A program made the position numbers and the translations under genes. The notes below the pieces were generated by a model. It worked only from the letters and a program-made list of their open reading frames with translations. It searched no databases and was not told the DNA's origin. A stretch of DNA of 64,000 bases from Prorocentrum cordatum (taxonomy: Eukaryota; Sar; Dinophyceae; Prorocentrales; Prorocentraceae), in NCBI GenBank assembly GCA_963575745.1, contig CAUYUJ010013891.1:587500-651499 (forward strand), read 5' to 3'. Shown one piece after another: positions 53,541 to 64,000 of the stretch; the stretch's first letter is position 1; every line of letters begins with the position of its first letter.

Positions 53541-55095
53541 TCTCGATTTATCCTCACACAACAGTCGACCCGCATAGTAAGGGTTAGCGACTTCCCAAGG
53601 GCATACCCTTGCATCTTTCCCGTTCGGCCCATCCTTGGCCGCTCTCACTGGCCGCGCCCCGCTCGCAGAGTGTCGTCATGGCCTTTCGAGGCCCTCGCAT
53701 CCTCATCGCGCGTCCTGCTTGCTTGTACGGGTGGACTGTACTTGATCCTCGTCCCGGGCTTCGTCCCGTCCTCCCCTCCCGCGCCTCGGTGCTGGTCTCC
53801 GGGGCGGGCCCTCGTGGCCTGCCGCGGCGTGCTGGCCGCCCCTCGTCGGCGCCCGCCGGCGCCCCAGGGGCCTGCAGCAGCAGCGAGCCGCGGCCTCGCA
53901 GGGTGTGCGCCTGGAGCGCCAGGCGCGCGCGGGCGGCCCGCGCGGGTCAGGGGCAGCGTCGGGGAGGGGGGGGGGGCGGGGCTCGTGGTTCGAGGCTCGA
54001 GGTTTTCGGGCATTCGATCAGAGTCTCGGCTGTTCGCCAGCCTCGGGGTGCCTCTCCCGAGCTGCGCCTCGCCTCGCCGTCCCGAACGGCCGCCGGAGAG
54101 ACAAGTTAGGACCCGAGAAACAGGCAGAGGGCAACCACAGGGGGGACAGGCTCAAGGGAGGATGCGTCGACCCCCAATCGCTCATTTGTCGCCGATGTGG
54201 GCCCGATAGCCCACCCCGCCCAGAAGCGTGCGGATTCGCCATCGGAGGCCTGTCGCCAGTCTATCGGCGATGCAGCGCCGATTCCAGGTCGATGTTGGAC
54301 CCTCCTTACCGTTCCCCCTCTGGCCCGCGAGGGCCCTCGGAGTTTGCCTGGGGACTTTCGCGCATGATCCTTTTGTGTGATCTCCGAGCGTTTCTGGTGA
54401 TCGTCAGGGGTGTCCGTGTCACTTCCGACGACTTCTTCTTCTTCTGCCGTGGCGTGAGGATTTCTCGGAGTCTTCCATATGCCGATGATTGCCTGATGAA
54501 CTTCTGCATCATCACAGAATTTTGAGGATTTGCCGCGTGCGGGAGTAGGAGATACGACATATGAGGTAGGATATAGGAGGTAGGGCATAGGGGATATGAC
54601 ATTTGAGAGCGGAGATCTGAGCTGTGGTATTGGAGATAGGAGATCGCAGAGGGGGGATATGATATAGGAGGTACGTAGCAGATCGGACATATGATATCGG
54701 ATACCGGATATCGGATGAGGGGATCGGACATTTGTAGTAGGAGACAGAAGACAGGAGGAGATAAAGGGGCAGCAGGTAGGGGAAGGAGGAGGAGGAGGAG
54801 GAGGAGCAGGAGCAGGAGGAGGACGAGGAGCAGGAGCAGGAGCAGGAGCAGGGGCAAGTGCGCCAAGCCCATCCAGTCGCCAGAGCGGCGCCCGCCGCAG
54901 GCCGTGGGCCGCGGGCCCGCGCGGGGCGCGCGCGGGCTTCGGCCCCCCTCCGCGCACGGCGATGCGGGGCAGCCCTCGCCCGCGCGCCCGCGCGCCCTCA
55001 GCCCGCAGCCCCAGGGGGGGGTCGGCGCGGCGCCGCTCCGCGGAGGAGGACCGCCCTCGGGACCCAGAGCTCGGACGCTCCAACAAACATATTTA
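53541..55095. other. No gene recognised; purine-rich minisatellites at 54545-54860
   Basis: 54545-54730 repeats words such as GATATAGGAGGTA and GGGATATGACAT. 54785-54860 is GGAGGA/GCAGGA triplets. 53540-54540 is GC-rich with no repeat or coding signature that I can name. Confidence 0.55.
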
Positions 55096-55250
55096 GAGCG
55101 GCGGTTTGGGGGGGCGTTTTCGGCCTCCCGGGCCCTCGCCAGGCCTCGGGGCCGTCCAGGAACGATTCGGGGCGCAGAACTGGCCCTGGGGAGAAGTGGT
55201 CCAGACCTCTGGGGCCCACGCATAGAACACATCGGAGCAGCCGGATATCT
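55096..55250 (+). repeat. Dispersed repeat family B, copy 3
   Basis: GTTTTCGGCCTCCCGGGCCC, TCGCCAGGCCTCGGGG, GAAGTGGTCCAGACCTCTGG and ATCGGAGCAGCCGG. Confidence 0.75.
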
Positions 55251-56204
55251 GCCTGGAGGATGAGGAGGAGGAGGGGGAGGAGGAGAATGTGGGGGAGCAG
55301 GAAGGTGATCTATTGTTAAAATTTCGCGTAACCTCAGCAGCCATGCGCAAACGATAGGTGATCTATCCTAGCCTCTCGTGCAAACTCACCACGTCATCCA
55401 GAGACGATGACGCTGCGTCCTTTTCCGACTTGAAGGCTCCCGGCAGCCCGACCCAGGGGGTGGAGGAGGTGAGGAGGAGGAGGATGAGGAGGAGAAAGTG
55501 GACGAGGAGGGTGATATCGTAGCCCATTGAGAAACAACGTCGCAGCCTCATCGGAGGGGCGCTTAGAGATCCTAAGTCATCAGGGTGTTCTACTTTGGGT
55601 TTGCTCGGCCGGTTTTTCGTTGGTTGACAGGCTGGATGGGTTCCGAAGTGGCCTCGTCGGCGTATTCTCGCTCAGCAGACTTCCTGTTTTTTTTTGTTCC
55701 TGGTGCGCGTTCGATGATTTCCTCGTTCCACGAAGGAACTGTCCTGGTTCGCCTTTGGACCCCCAACCATTTCTTGGTTCGTGAGGAATCACATCTTCGT
55801 TCGCCTCTAGAATTTTCCTGGATCGCCTCGAGAAATTTCACTGTTCGCCTGTCGACCCTCCCCTCCCCCCGTCCCCCCTTCCCCTCATGTTTTTGTCCCC
55901 CCCGTAACGTCGGCCCTCCAACAAAAATCAGGACCCATTTCCCAGGACCAGCTTTTAATCCTAACTTTTTGAGAAGGTCCCGAGGCCCAGTACGGGCTCC
56001 CAGAGCTCGAAAGTTAGCGAAAAGCCGCTCGTCGTGATTTTGTTCATGACTCGAGGGGGTCTGGGCTCCATCCCGTCCTTCGCTCCGCCCTGCCCCAAGG
56101 AGGACGCGCGAGAGCTGCTCGAGGGGATCCTGGATGGCTTCCGCGCCGTCGGCGCCCCGGGCCGCGCGGTCGCGGGCGGGCCCAAGGCTGGCCGGGCGCC
56201 AGCT
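55251..56204. other. No gene recognised; GGAGGA tracts and TTTTTTTTGTTC word
   Basis: Short GGAGGA tracts at 55257-55290 and 55455-55515. The remainder contains ORFs of ordinary composition on both strands but no motif. Confidence 0.5.
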
Positions 56205-56335
56205 GCATGTACGCTTGCGACGACGACGCCGACGACGCCGACGCCGACGACGCCGACGACGACGACGCCGACGACGCCGACGACGACGACGACGACGCCG
56301 ACGACGCCGAGGACGCCGACGAGGCTGGCAGGGCG
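56205..56335 (+). repeat. GAC/GCC triplet array
   Basis: About 130 bp of CGACGACGACGCCGACGACG words, flanked on both sides by related CTGGCNGGGCGCCAGCTGC sequences (56190 and 56325). The flanks may be a short direct repeat. Confidence 0.85.
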
Positions 56336-56407
56336 CCAGCTGCGTGCACGCCTTCGCCGAGCCCGGCGGGGCCCATCGTCCCAGACCCCCCCGCGGCGGC
56401 CAAGAGG

Positions 56408-56540
56408 CCCAGTTTTCGGCCTTTGGGGGCCCTCGCCGGGCCCTGGGCCCGTCAAGCAACGAGTCAGGATGAAAAATCGCTCCGAAAAAATCAGGACATC
56501 GGATCTCTGGGCGGCCAAGAGTCGAAGAACAAAAAACGGC
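56408..56540 (+). repeat. Dispersed repeat family B, copy 4
   Basis: GTTTTCGGCCTTTGGGGGCC, CTCGCCGGGCCC and CAGGATGAAAAATCGCTCCG, then GGATCTCTGGGCGGCC. Diverged. Confidence 0.6.
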
Positions 56541-57237
56541 CTGAACATGAAGTCTCGACAGTCCCCGTGGATTTATTGGATCTGCGCCTGGGTCCCCGTG
56601 GCGTCGCCTCCGGCGCCGCCCTCTGGTGTAGATCCGCGTCGACAGTCAAACGTTTATGTTTATGCAGTTTTTCCCCAATCAGTGATTGCACTGAAGGGGT
56701 CCTAGCGGAATTTGAAAGATTTGGCGACAGTTTCCCGCCGATTTTAGTGGCCGGCTGGGTTCCTGGTTCCAGGTTCCAGGTTCTTGGTTATCGGTTCCGG
56801 GCCGATTTCGGTGGGTTCCCGGTTCCCGGGTTCCCGGGTTCTTGGTCGATTTCCTTATCGATCTCTTGATCGGTCCCATTTCAAACCATCCATTGATTTA
56901 TTTTTCCCCACATGCATAGTGGGGTTATGGTTTTCTTTCCCTGCCGCGTCGCACCCGCGTTTCTCCTCTTCCTCCTCACCCCTCCTTCCCTCTTCCCTCC
57001 ACACATCCAGGGGCTGGTGTGATGATTCCCTCTCTCTTTTTCTGGTTCCCCACATCAGCACAAGCAGACACATGAGCACACAGCAGACACACATCCACAG
57101 TCGACATCACAGTCATCACATACATCCACCATACACGCAGCACACAGACACACAGCACACAAACAGCACCCGTACACAATACCAGCACAAACAGACACAG
57201 CACGCACACGCAGCAAACAGGCAAACAGCACACAGAC

Positions 57238-58960
57238 GTGCAGGGGGTGGTCTCTCACCGCGGTTCTCTATCCGTCTCAGGGTCGCGGGGCGTGGCAGGC
57301 GTGGCACTTTCTCGACGCCAGAGAGGGTGCGCAGGGGGTGGTCTCTCACTGGTCTCTCTATCCGTCTCAGGGTCGCGGGGCGTGGCAGGCGTGGCACTTT
57401 CTCGACACCAGAGAGGGTGCGCAGGGGGTGGTCTCTCACTGGTCTCTCTATCCGTCTCAGGGTCGCGGGGCGTGGCAGGCGTGGCACTTTCTCGACACCA
57501 GAGAGGGTGCGCAGGGGGTGGTCTCTCACTGGTCTCTCTATCCGTCTCAGGGTCGCGGGGCGTGGCAGGCGTGGCACTTTCTCGACACCAGAGAGGGTGC
57601 GCAGGGGGTGGTCTCTCACTGGTCTCTCTATCCGTCTCAGGGTCGCGGGGCGTGGCAGGCGTGGCACTTTCTCGACACCAGAGAGGGTGCGCAGGGGGTG
57701 GTCTCTCACTGGTCTCTCTATCCGTCTCAGGGTCGCGGGGCGTGGCAGGCGTGGCACTTCTCGACACCAGAGAGGGTGCGCAGGGGTGGCTCTCACTGGT
57801 CTCTCTATCCGTCTCAGGGTCGCGGGGCGTGGCAGGCGTGGCACTTTCTCGACACCAGAGAGGGTGCGCAGGGGGTGGTCTCTCACTGGTCTCTCTATCC
57901 GTCTCAGGGTCGCGGGGCGTGGCAGGCGTGGCACTTTCTCGACACCAGAGAGGGTGCGCAGGGGGTGGTCTCTCACTGGTCTCTCTATCCGTCTCAGGGT
58001 CGCGGGGCGTGGCAGGCGTGGCACTTTCTCGACACCAGAGAGGGTGCGCAGGGTGTGGTCTCTCACTGGTCTCTCTATCCGTCTCAGGGTCGCGGGGCGT
58101 GGCAGGCGTGGCACTTTCTCGACACCAGAGAGGGTGCGCAGGGGGTGGTCTCTCACTGGTCTCTCTATCTGTCTCAGGGTCGCGGGGCGTGGCAGGCGTG
58201 GCACTTTCTCGACACCAGAGAGGGTGCGCAGAGGGTCGTTTCTCACTGGTCTCTCTATCCGTCTCAGGGTCGCGGGGCGTGGCAGGCGTGGCACTTTCTC
58301 GACAGGGGGTGCGCAGTGGGTGGTCTCTCACTGGTCTCTCTATCTGTCTCAGGGTCGCGGGGCGTGGCAGGCGGGTGGCACTTTCCTCGACCCAGAAAGA
58401 GGTGCGCCAGGGGTTATTCTCTCACTGGTCCTCTATCCGTCTGCAGTGTCGCGGGCGTGCAGGTCGTGGCACCTTCTCGACACCAGAGAGGGTGCCCAGG
58501 GATGGTCCTCGTCACTCCTGGTCCTATCCGCTCAGGACATCGCGGGGCGTGGCAGGCGTGGCACTTTCTCGAACACCAGAGAGGGTGCGCAGGGGGTGGT
58601 CTCTCACTGGTCCCTCTATCTGTCTCAGGGTCGCGGGGCGTGGCAGGCGTGGCACTTTCTCGACACCATAGAGGGTGCGCAGGGGGTCGTTTCTCATTGG
58701 CCTCTCTATCCGTCTCAGGGTCGCGGGGCGTGGCAGGCGTGGCACTTTCTCGACACCAGAGGGGGTGCGCAGGGGGTGGTCTCTCACTGGTCTCTCTATC
58801 TGTCCCAGGGTCGCGGGGCGTGGCAGGCGTGGCATGTTCTCCACTCCACAGGGGGTGCGCAGGGTGTGGTCGGTCACCGCGGATTCTATCCGTCCCAGGG
58901 TCGCGGGGCGTGGCAGGCGTGGCATTTTCTCCGCGCCACGGGGGGTGCGTAGGGGGCAGG
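57238..58960 (+). repeat. 90-bp satellite, array 1 (about 19 units)
   Basis: GTGGCACTTTCTCGACACCA recurs exactly every 90 bp from 57301 to about 57661; an indel cluster follows at 57760, and strong degeneration at 58310-58560. The unit also holds GGTCTCTCACTGGTCTCTC and CAGGGTCGCGGGGCGTGG. Because 90 is a multiple of three and the unit lacks stops, all three plus frames and two minus frames stay open. The 30-residue protein repeats (for example Y-P-S-Q-G-R-G-A-W-Q-A-W-H-F) are probably not expressed. Confidence 0.93.
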
Positions 58961-59101
58961 TACCGCGGGTGCATTCCATCAGTTGTACTTGCATGGGTGT
59001 GCGCAGTATCCAGGTCTGTAAGTACTCTGGCTCAAGCCAGCTCGGAGCGCCAGGGTACCTAATCGAAGGCCGCAGTTGGTTGTTGCGCAGGCGCGCTAGC
59101 C

Positions 59102-59182
59102 ATGCCGCCTAAAATTGCCATGGGCGAGCTGCCGCCTCCGTGCTCGTCGCTGAAGAAAGACATGATTCAGAATGGCGGCGGG
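59102..59182 (+). CDS. Candidate first exon, copy 1
   Basis: ATG at 59102 reads M-P-P-K-I-A-M-G-E-L-P-P-P-C-S and continues to a GTAAGC donor-like word at about 59183. TTGTTGCGCAG, an acceptor-like word, lies just upstream (about 59083-59093) as if for leader addition. The same arrangement is kept in the second duplicate (61567). No downstream exon or family was recognised; the evidence is conservation between two recent duplicates only. Confidence 0.3.
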
Positions 59183-59704
59183 GTAAGCTTGGCAGGCTTA
59201 CGCTGCTGCTCTGAAGCGGCGGTGGTCCCCGCATTTCACGCGTACCGCCGCCAGCTGAAAAATTGGTGGCCCAATACCTTGCACGTCCAGGGCACAGCGG
59301 TATCGGCGGGGCAACGGCCACCAACATCATTCTCACATGCTTCACTTCAGCTCTCATCACTCCAGCCATAATATAAGTATGTGGGGTTCCTCGGTAGCGT
59401 AATTTCCCTGCCGCGTCGCACCCGCGTTTCTCCTCTTCCTCCTTGCCCCTCCTTCCCTCTTCCCTCCACACATCCAGGGGCTGGTGTGATGATTCCCTCT
59501 CTCTTTTTCTGGTTCCCCACAGCAACGCAAGCAGACGCATGAGCACGCAGCAGACGCACATCCACAGTCGACATCACAGTCATCACATACATCCACCATA
59601 CACGCAGCACACAGACACACAGCACACACACATCACCCGTACACACTACCAGCACAAACAGACACAGCACGCACGCGCAGCAAACAGGCAAACAGCACAC
59701 AGAC

Positions 59705-61425
59705 GTGCAGGGGGTGGTCTCTCACCGCGGTTCTCTATCCGTCTCAGGGCCGCGGGGCGTGGCAGGCGTGGCACTTTCTCGACACCAGAGAGGGTGCGCA
59801 GGGGGTGGTCTCTCACTGGTCTCCCTATCCGTCTCAGGGTCGCGGGGCGTGGCAGGCGTGGCACTTTCTCGACGCCAGAGAGGGTTCGCAAGGGGTGGTC
59901 TCTCATTTGTCTCTCTATCCGTCTCAGGGTCGCGGGGCGTGGCAGGCGTGGCACTTTCTCGCCACCAGAGAGGGTGCGCTGGGGGTGGTCTCTCACTGGT
60001 CTCTCTATCCGTCTCAGGGTCGCGGGGCGTGGCAGGCGTGGCACTTTCTCGACGCCAGAGAGGGTGCGCAGGGGGTGGTCTCTCACTGGTCTCTCTATCC
60101 GTCTCAGGGTCGCGGGGCGCGGCAGGCGCGGCACTTTCTCGACACCAGAGAGGGTGCGCAGGGGGGGGGGGTGGTCCTCTCACCTGGTCTCATCTATCCG
60201 TCTCAGGTCGCGGGGCGTGGCAAGGCGTGGCACTTTCTCGACGCCAAGAGGGGGTGCGCAGGGGGTGGTCTCTCACTGCGGTTCTCTATCCGTCTCAGGG
60301 TCGCGGGGCGTGGCAGGCGTGGCACTTTCTCGACGCCAGAGAGGGTGCGCAGGGGGTGGTTTCTCACTGGTCTCTCTATATCCGTCTCAGGGTCGCGGGG
60401 CGTGGCAGGCGTGGCACTTTCTCGACACCAGAGAGGGTGCTGCGCAGGGGGTGGTCTCTCACTGGTCTCTCTATATCCGTCTCAGGGTCGCGGGGCGTGG
60501 CAGGCGTGGCACTTTCTCGCCACCAGAGAGGGTGCGCTGGGGGTGGTGTCTCACTGGTCTCTCTATCCGTTTCAGGGTCGCGGGGCGTGGCAGGCGTGGC
60601 ACTTTCTCGACACCAGAGAGGGTGCGCAGGGGGTGGTCTCTCACTGGTCTCTCTATCCGTCTCAGGGTCGCGGTGCGTGGCAGGCGTGGCACTTTCTCGA
60701 CGCCAGAGAGGGTGCGCTGGGGGTGGTCCCTCACTGGTCTCTCTATCCGTCTCAGGGTCGCGGGGCGTGGCAGGCGTGGCAACTTTCTCGACGCCCGAGA
60801 GGGGTGCGCAAAGGGGGTGGTCTCTCACTGGTCTCATCGATCTGTCTCAGGGTCGCGGCGTTGCAGCGTGGCACTTCTCGACGCCAGAGAGGGTGCGCAG
60901 AAGGGGGCTGCTGCGACAGCAAACCGGGTAGAGAGAAAGGAGCATTCCGATAAACGAAGCACAAAGGGTCGTTTCTCATTGGTATCTCTATCCGTCTTCA
61001 GGGACCGCGGCGGGGCGTGGCAGCGTGGCACTTTCTCGACACCAGAGAGGGTGCGCAGGGGTGGTCTCTCACTGGTCTCTCTATATGTCTCAGGGTCGCG
61101 GGGCGTGGCAGGCGTGGCACTTTCTCGACACCAAAGAGGGTGCGCAGAGGGTCGTTTCTCATTGGTCTCTCTATCCGTCTCAGGGTCGCGGGGCGTGGCA
61201 GGCGTGGCATTTTCTCGACACCAGAGAGGGTGCGCAGGGGGTGGTCTCTCACTGGTCTCTCTATCTGTCCCAGGGTCGCGGGGCGTGGCAGGCGTGGCGT
61301 GTTCTCCACTCCGCAGGGGGTGCGCAGGGGGTGGTCCGTCACCGCGGATTCTATCCGTCCCAGGGTCGCGGGGCGTGGCAGGCGTGGCATTTTCTCCGCG
61401 CCACGGGGGTTGCGTAGGGGGCAGG
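59705..61425 (+). repeat. 90-bp satellite, array 2 (about 19 units)
   Basis: Same unit as array 1, with more variants (ACGCCAG for ACACCAG, GCCACC, GGTGCGCTGGGGG) and a foreign insert of about 55 bp at 60905-60965. Degenerate stretches lie at 60160-60250 and 60780-61040. Confidence 0.93.
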
Positions 61426-61566
61426 TATCGCGGGTGCATTCCATCAGTTGCACTTGCATGGGTTTGCGCAGTATCCAGATCTGTAAGTACTCTGGCTCAA
61501 GCCAGCTCGAAGCGCCAGGGTACCTAATCGAAGGCCGCAGTTGGTTGTTGCGCAGGCGCGCTAGCC

Positions 61567-61648
61567 ATGCCGCCTAAAATTGCCATGGGCGAGCTGCCGC
61601 CTCCGTGCTCGTCGCTGAAGAAAGACATGATTCAGAATGGCGGCGAGG
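61567..61648 (+). CDS. Candidate first exon, copy 2
   Basis: Identical in arrangement to 59102-59182: ATG 61567, the same first 26 or so residues, then GTAAGC at about 61649. One base differs before the donor (GAGGTAAGC against GGGGTAAGC), which improves the donor here. Confidence 0.3.
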
Positions 61649-61865
61649 TAAGCTTGGCAGGCTTACGCTGCTGCTCTGAAGCGACGGTGGTCCCCGCATT
61701 TCACGCGTGCCGCCGCCAGCTGAAGCCCAATACCTTGCACGTCCAGGGCACAGCGGTATCGGCGGGGCAACGGCCACCAACATCATTCTCACATGCTTCA
61801 CTTCAGCTCTCATCACTCCAGCCATAATATAAGTATGTGGGGTTCCTCGGTAGCGTAATTATGCT

Positions 61866-62236
61866 TATGCCACTTTTTGTTCCCCTATAGTGGGCGCAAT
61901 GAACTGTGCAGTTGGAGCAGGCCGCTGGGTCTGCACGCCGCTGGGGTGGGCAGCGCGCAGCCAGTGGGCGGCCTGCGGACGGGCGCGGGGCAGGGGGAGC
62001 AGAGAGGAAGCCACGCTGTCCGTGGTGGCAGGCGCGCGGCAGCAGGATCCGCCAGGTGGCTCAGGAGTGGATGACGTCAGCTGGGGTCGGCCTGGGAACG
62101 ACAGGTCCCTTGGCACGTCCCCTGGCGGTTGGCTGGGGGGGTCAGGCGCAGGCGGTGTCTCGGGGTTCGGGTCGGAGGCTGCAGGGTCGTGACATCAAGC
62201 GGGGTGAGCGCGCCCAGGTGGCGACAAAGGTGTGCG
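61866..62236. other. Unique DNA after the duplication, no gene recognised
   Basis: GC-rich, not repeated elsewhere in the window as far as I can see. Confidence 0.5.
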
Positions 62237-62761
62237 TCAGAGGTATGGGTCGGTGGCGTTGGGAAGGCGCTGCCTGGACTGGTCGTTGTTGGGCCAGGAG
62301 GGGTCAGCACGTCTTTTGCCTTTTCCCGCGGGGTCCTCGCCCTTTCCTTTGCCCTTACCCTTGCTCCACTGCTGCTGCTCGTTGCGTCGCAGCTTCTTCT
62401 GCCAGGCGGCGCGCCAGTCGACGTAGAGGCCCCGCGTGCTGCAGACACGGTGGATGTCAAAGTTCTCGCCCCGCAGCTGGAGCAGTATCTCTTCGCAGAA
62501 GGCGTCCTTCCCTGGAGTGTCGAAGGTGCCTCGGCCAGGCCGACCGTCCCCGACGTCGCAGAGAGCGTTCGGGCCTTCTGCGAACGTGGCTCCGCATTCC
62601 TTGTGCAGCCTGTTCACGACCCCTGTCCACGCTTCCTGTCCGTTGGTGGTCCCAGTCGCGGTGCCAGCGGATGCTCCGGCGAGCCTTGATGTAGAGACAG
62701 TCGTTGGGGTCGTGGTGGCGCGTGTACTCCAGATTTCGTAATACAGGGAGGGGGGTTTCAT
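62237..62761 (-). CDS. Hypothetical ORF, 174 aa, doubtful
   Basis: The middle of the product has protein-like composition (C-D-V-G-D-G-R-P-G, C-E-E-I-L-L-Q-L-R-G, Y-V-D-W-R-A-A-W-Q-K-K) and its end is Lys/Gly-rich. Homology-like composition continues upstream in another minus frame (about 62700-62660, H-D-P-N-D-C-L-Y-I-K). So it could be the end of a decayed mobile-element protein. I recognise no domain. Confidence 0.3.
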   Translation of the reverse strand: MKPPSLYYEIWSTRATTTPTTVSTSRLAGASAGTATGTTNGQEAWTGVVNRLHKECGATFAEGPNALCDVGDGRPGRGTFDTPGKDAFCEEILLQLRGENFDIHRVCSTRGLYVDWRAAWQKKLRRNEQQQWSKGKGKGKGEDPAGKGKRRADPSWPNNDQSRQRLPNATDPYL

Positions 62762-63221
62762 TTCGGGGGGGGGTCTCTTCCACGCTATCTTGGAGGGCCT
62801 TGGAGGTCTGGGGACGATGTTTTGGAGGGTTCTCCCACGGGGGAGGTCTGAAATGGCTTGTCTTGGAGGGTCCAGACCCCCTCCCTTTTATTACGGGCGG
62901 TTCGCAGTTTCCTGTACCCGGCGTCGGTGAGCGGGGTCCTGTCTCTCGGGCGCGGTGCCAGGGCGGGACGGTCTGGGCGCGCGCGCGTCGCCTGGGGAGG
63001 CTCCCCTGTCGCGGTGGCCAGTCGCTGGGCTCGTGTGCGCCGCCTTGGCCTTCTGCTGGCGGGCGTGTTCTCGCTCTGCCGTCCCGGGAGTCCTGCGCGC
63101 GCGTCCTCCGTGGGGGCCGTCCGCTCTGCCCCTCTCCGCCGCCAGGTCGGTGCCGGTGCCGGGATGGCGCGAGCTGGCGTGTGGGGCCTGCAGCAGAGCT
63201 GCTGGCCTGAGTGCCACCGAA
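62762..63221. other. No gene recognised
   Basis: GC-rich, with open frames on both strands that lack motifs. Confidence 0.5.
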
Positions 63222-63437
63222 TGTTAGACCTGTGGCAAATCCCTCGTGTTTTTGGACCCTGACCCCGCCGATCTGCGTGAGAGGTGTCAGCATATTTTAG
63301 AACTGTGGCAAATCCCTAGTGTTTTTGGATCCTGACCCCGCCGATCTGCGTGAGGGGTGCTACCCAATTTCAGACATGTGGTAAATCCCCTGTGTTTTTG
63401 GACCCTGACCCCGTCGATCTGCGTGAGGGGTTAAATT
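63222..63437 (+). repeat. 73-bp tandem repeat, three copies
   Basis: TGTGG(C/T)AAATCCC at 63231, 63304 and 63377, each followed by GTGTTTTTGGA(C/T)CCTGACC and GATCTGCGTGAG. The third copy ends at an abrupt change to AT-richer DNA. Confidence 0.9.
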
Positions 63438-64000
63438 TTTACCCACCTCAGCAATTCAGAGCACGCGCTCAGGGCGTTGTAGAAATGTGCGTTTTGGGCC
63501 TCCCCCCCGCGCTCGGTCCATCGACAAGGAACAGGAAGCAGCAAGAAACATAACTGTAACAAGGAACAGTCAGCAGCAAAAAGCAGAACTGTAACAGTGG
63601 AAACTGGAAGCTGCAACTGGTACAGGAAACTGCGAACCTTAGGCCTACAGTCTGGTGGCCCCACAAGGGGGCTGGCGGATTATTTTAAGACTATTCTGTC
63701 TTCGTGTTCTTACTATTGTTTTTAATCGTATTATCATTCGCACTGTAGTATTCAGATTAAGCGTGATTATTGATAGTGATATTGTTGGTGTGTTCTAGTA
63801 GTATCCTCCTTGCTTCCTCCACCTCCCCTTTTTCTTGGCGGTCGCCACGGCTAGAGGCGGCTCGAACCTCGGGTCAGGATGGTGCTCAGTAGAGGTTCAG
63901 GGACCAGCTCTTGCTGGGGGCGCGACGCAGAGAGAGGGAGGGCAGCGAGTGTAGGCAGCGAGTGTAGGCCAGGGAGGCCAGGGGTGGGGAGTGGGGGTTG
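63438..64000. other. AT-richer terminal segment, no gene recognised
   Basis: 63530-63620 has loosely repeated GGAACAG/GCAGCAA/AACTGTAAC words. 63690-63800 is the most AT-rich stretch of the window. The last 90 bp are purine-rich. Confidence 0.5.

Larger units (their letters stand above)
56885..61865 (+). repeat. Tandem segmental duplication, two copies of about 2.47 kb
   Basis: CCTGCCGCGTCGCACCCG occurs at about 56939 and 59408 (offset 2469), and GCCATGCCGCCTAAAATTGC at about 59099 and 61564 (offset 2465). Each copy has a CT/CACA-rich leader, a 90-bp satellite and a non-repetitive tail of about 430 bp. Small differences include a 9-bp indel near 59257 against 61717. Confidence 0.92.

Noticed and set aside
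57238-58960. CRISPR-like array
   Set aside because: The repeat units are contiguous without unique spacers, there are no cas genes, and the context is eukaryotic.
59020-59037. Further relict spliced leader (CTCTGGCTCAAG), also at about 61490
   Set aside because: Only 10 of 12 leader bases match, it is preceded by unrelated GTAAGTA, and both copies come from one duplication, so they are not independent support.
56784-61527. ORFs of 400-720 aa with 30-residue repeats in both 90-bp satellites
   Set aside because: All three plus frames and parts of the minus strand are equally open because the unit is 90 bp without stops. No start context, splice site or non-repetitive domain favours one frame.

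Overview
The window reads as nuclear DNA of a dinoflagellate, and almost all of it is repeats and decayed mobile elements. The best evidence is a near-perfect copy of the dinoflagellate spliced leader (29100-29121), with three weaker leader-like sequences at 41458, 45131 and 48806. Supporting evidence is high GC content, very long trinucleotide arrays, a tyrosine-recombinase plus cytosine-methyltransferase pair, and non-LTR retrotransposon proteins that carry RNase H and terminal CxxC fingers. A high-GC free-living genus such as Prorocentrum is only a guess. I found no rRNA, no convincing tRNA, no CRISPR array and no confident host housekeeping gene.

Layout. 1-1.7 kb: 3' part of a tyrosine recombinase followed by a frameshifted C5-methyltransferase-like domain. 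1.7-4 kb: three kinds of tandem repeat. 5.0-6.6 kb: minus-strand 3' fragment of a non-LTR retrotransposon. 7-15.4 kb: GAT arrays, pyrimidine tracts and minisatellites. 15.7-22.9 kb: a GTC/CCGTCGT array of about 7.1 kb. 22.9-27.95 kb: a decayed non-LTR element (coiled-coil/RNA-binding ORF1, endonuclease, apparent RNase H, reverse transcriptase). 27.96-29.1 and 35.28-38.4 kb: higher-order repeats of about 740-840 bp made of GTC and GTCC words. 29.1-35.28 kb: a nearly intact LINE inside that array, with a 17-bp target-site duplication and starting exactly at a 22-nt spliced leader.

38.4-56.9 kb: low-density DNA with three protein-coding islands (41.5-42.7, 45.4-48.3 and 48.9-51.7 kb). Each has a relict-leader-like sequence upstream, as expected of reinserted trans-spliced mRNAs. 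The first and third share a 3' module of about 290-330 bp. This part also holds dispersed repeat families, short hairpins next to GCCGCC motifs, and inverted minisatellites. 56.9-61.9 kb: a 2.47-kb segment duplicated in tandem, each copy holding about 19 units of a 90-bp satellite. 61.9-64 kb: unique DNA, a doubtful minus-strand ORF and a 73-bp triplet repeat.

The central observation is that reverse transcription of capped, trans-spliced mRNA appears to have built much of the window. The 29.1-kb LINE is the clearest case, because leader, target-site duplication and empty sister sites are all visible. Most element genes carry one or a few lesions: in-frame TGA or TAG codons, or one-base shifts at short homopolymers. 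They look like recent to middle-aged pseudogenes, though assembly indels cannot be excluded.
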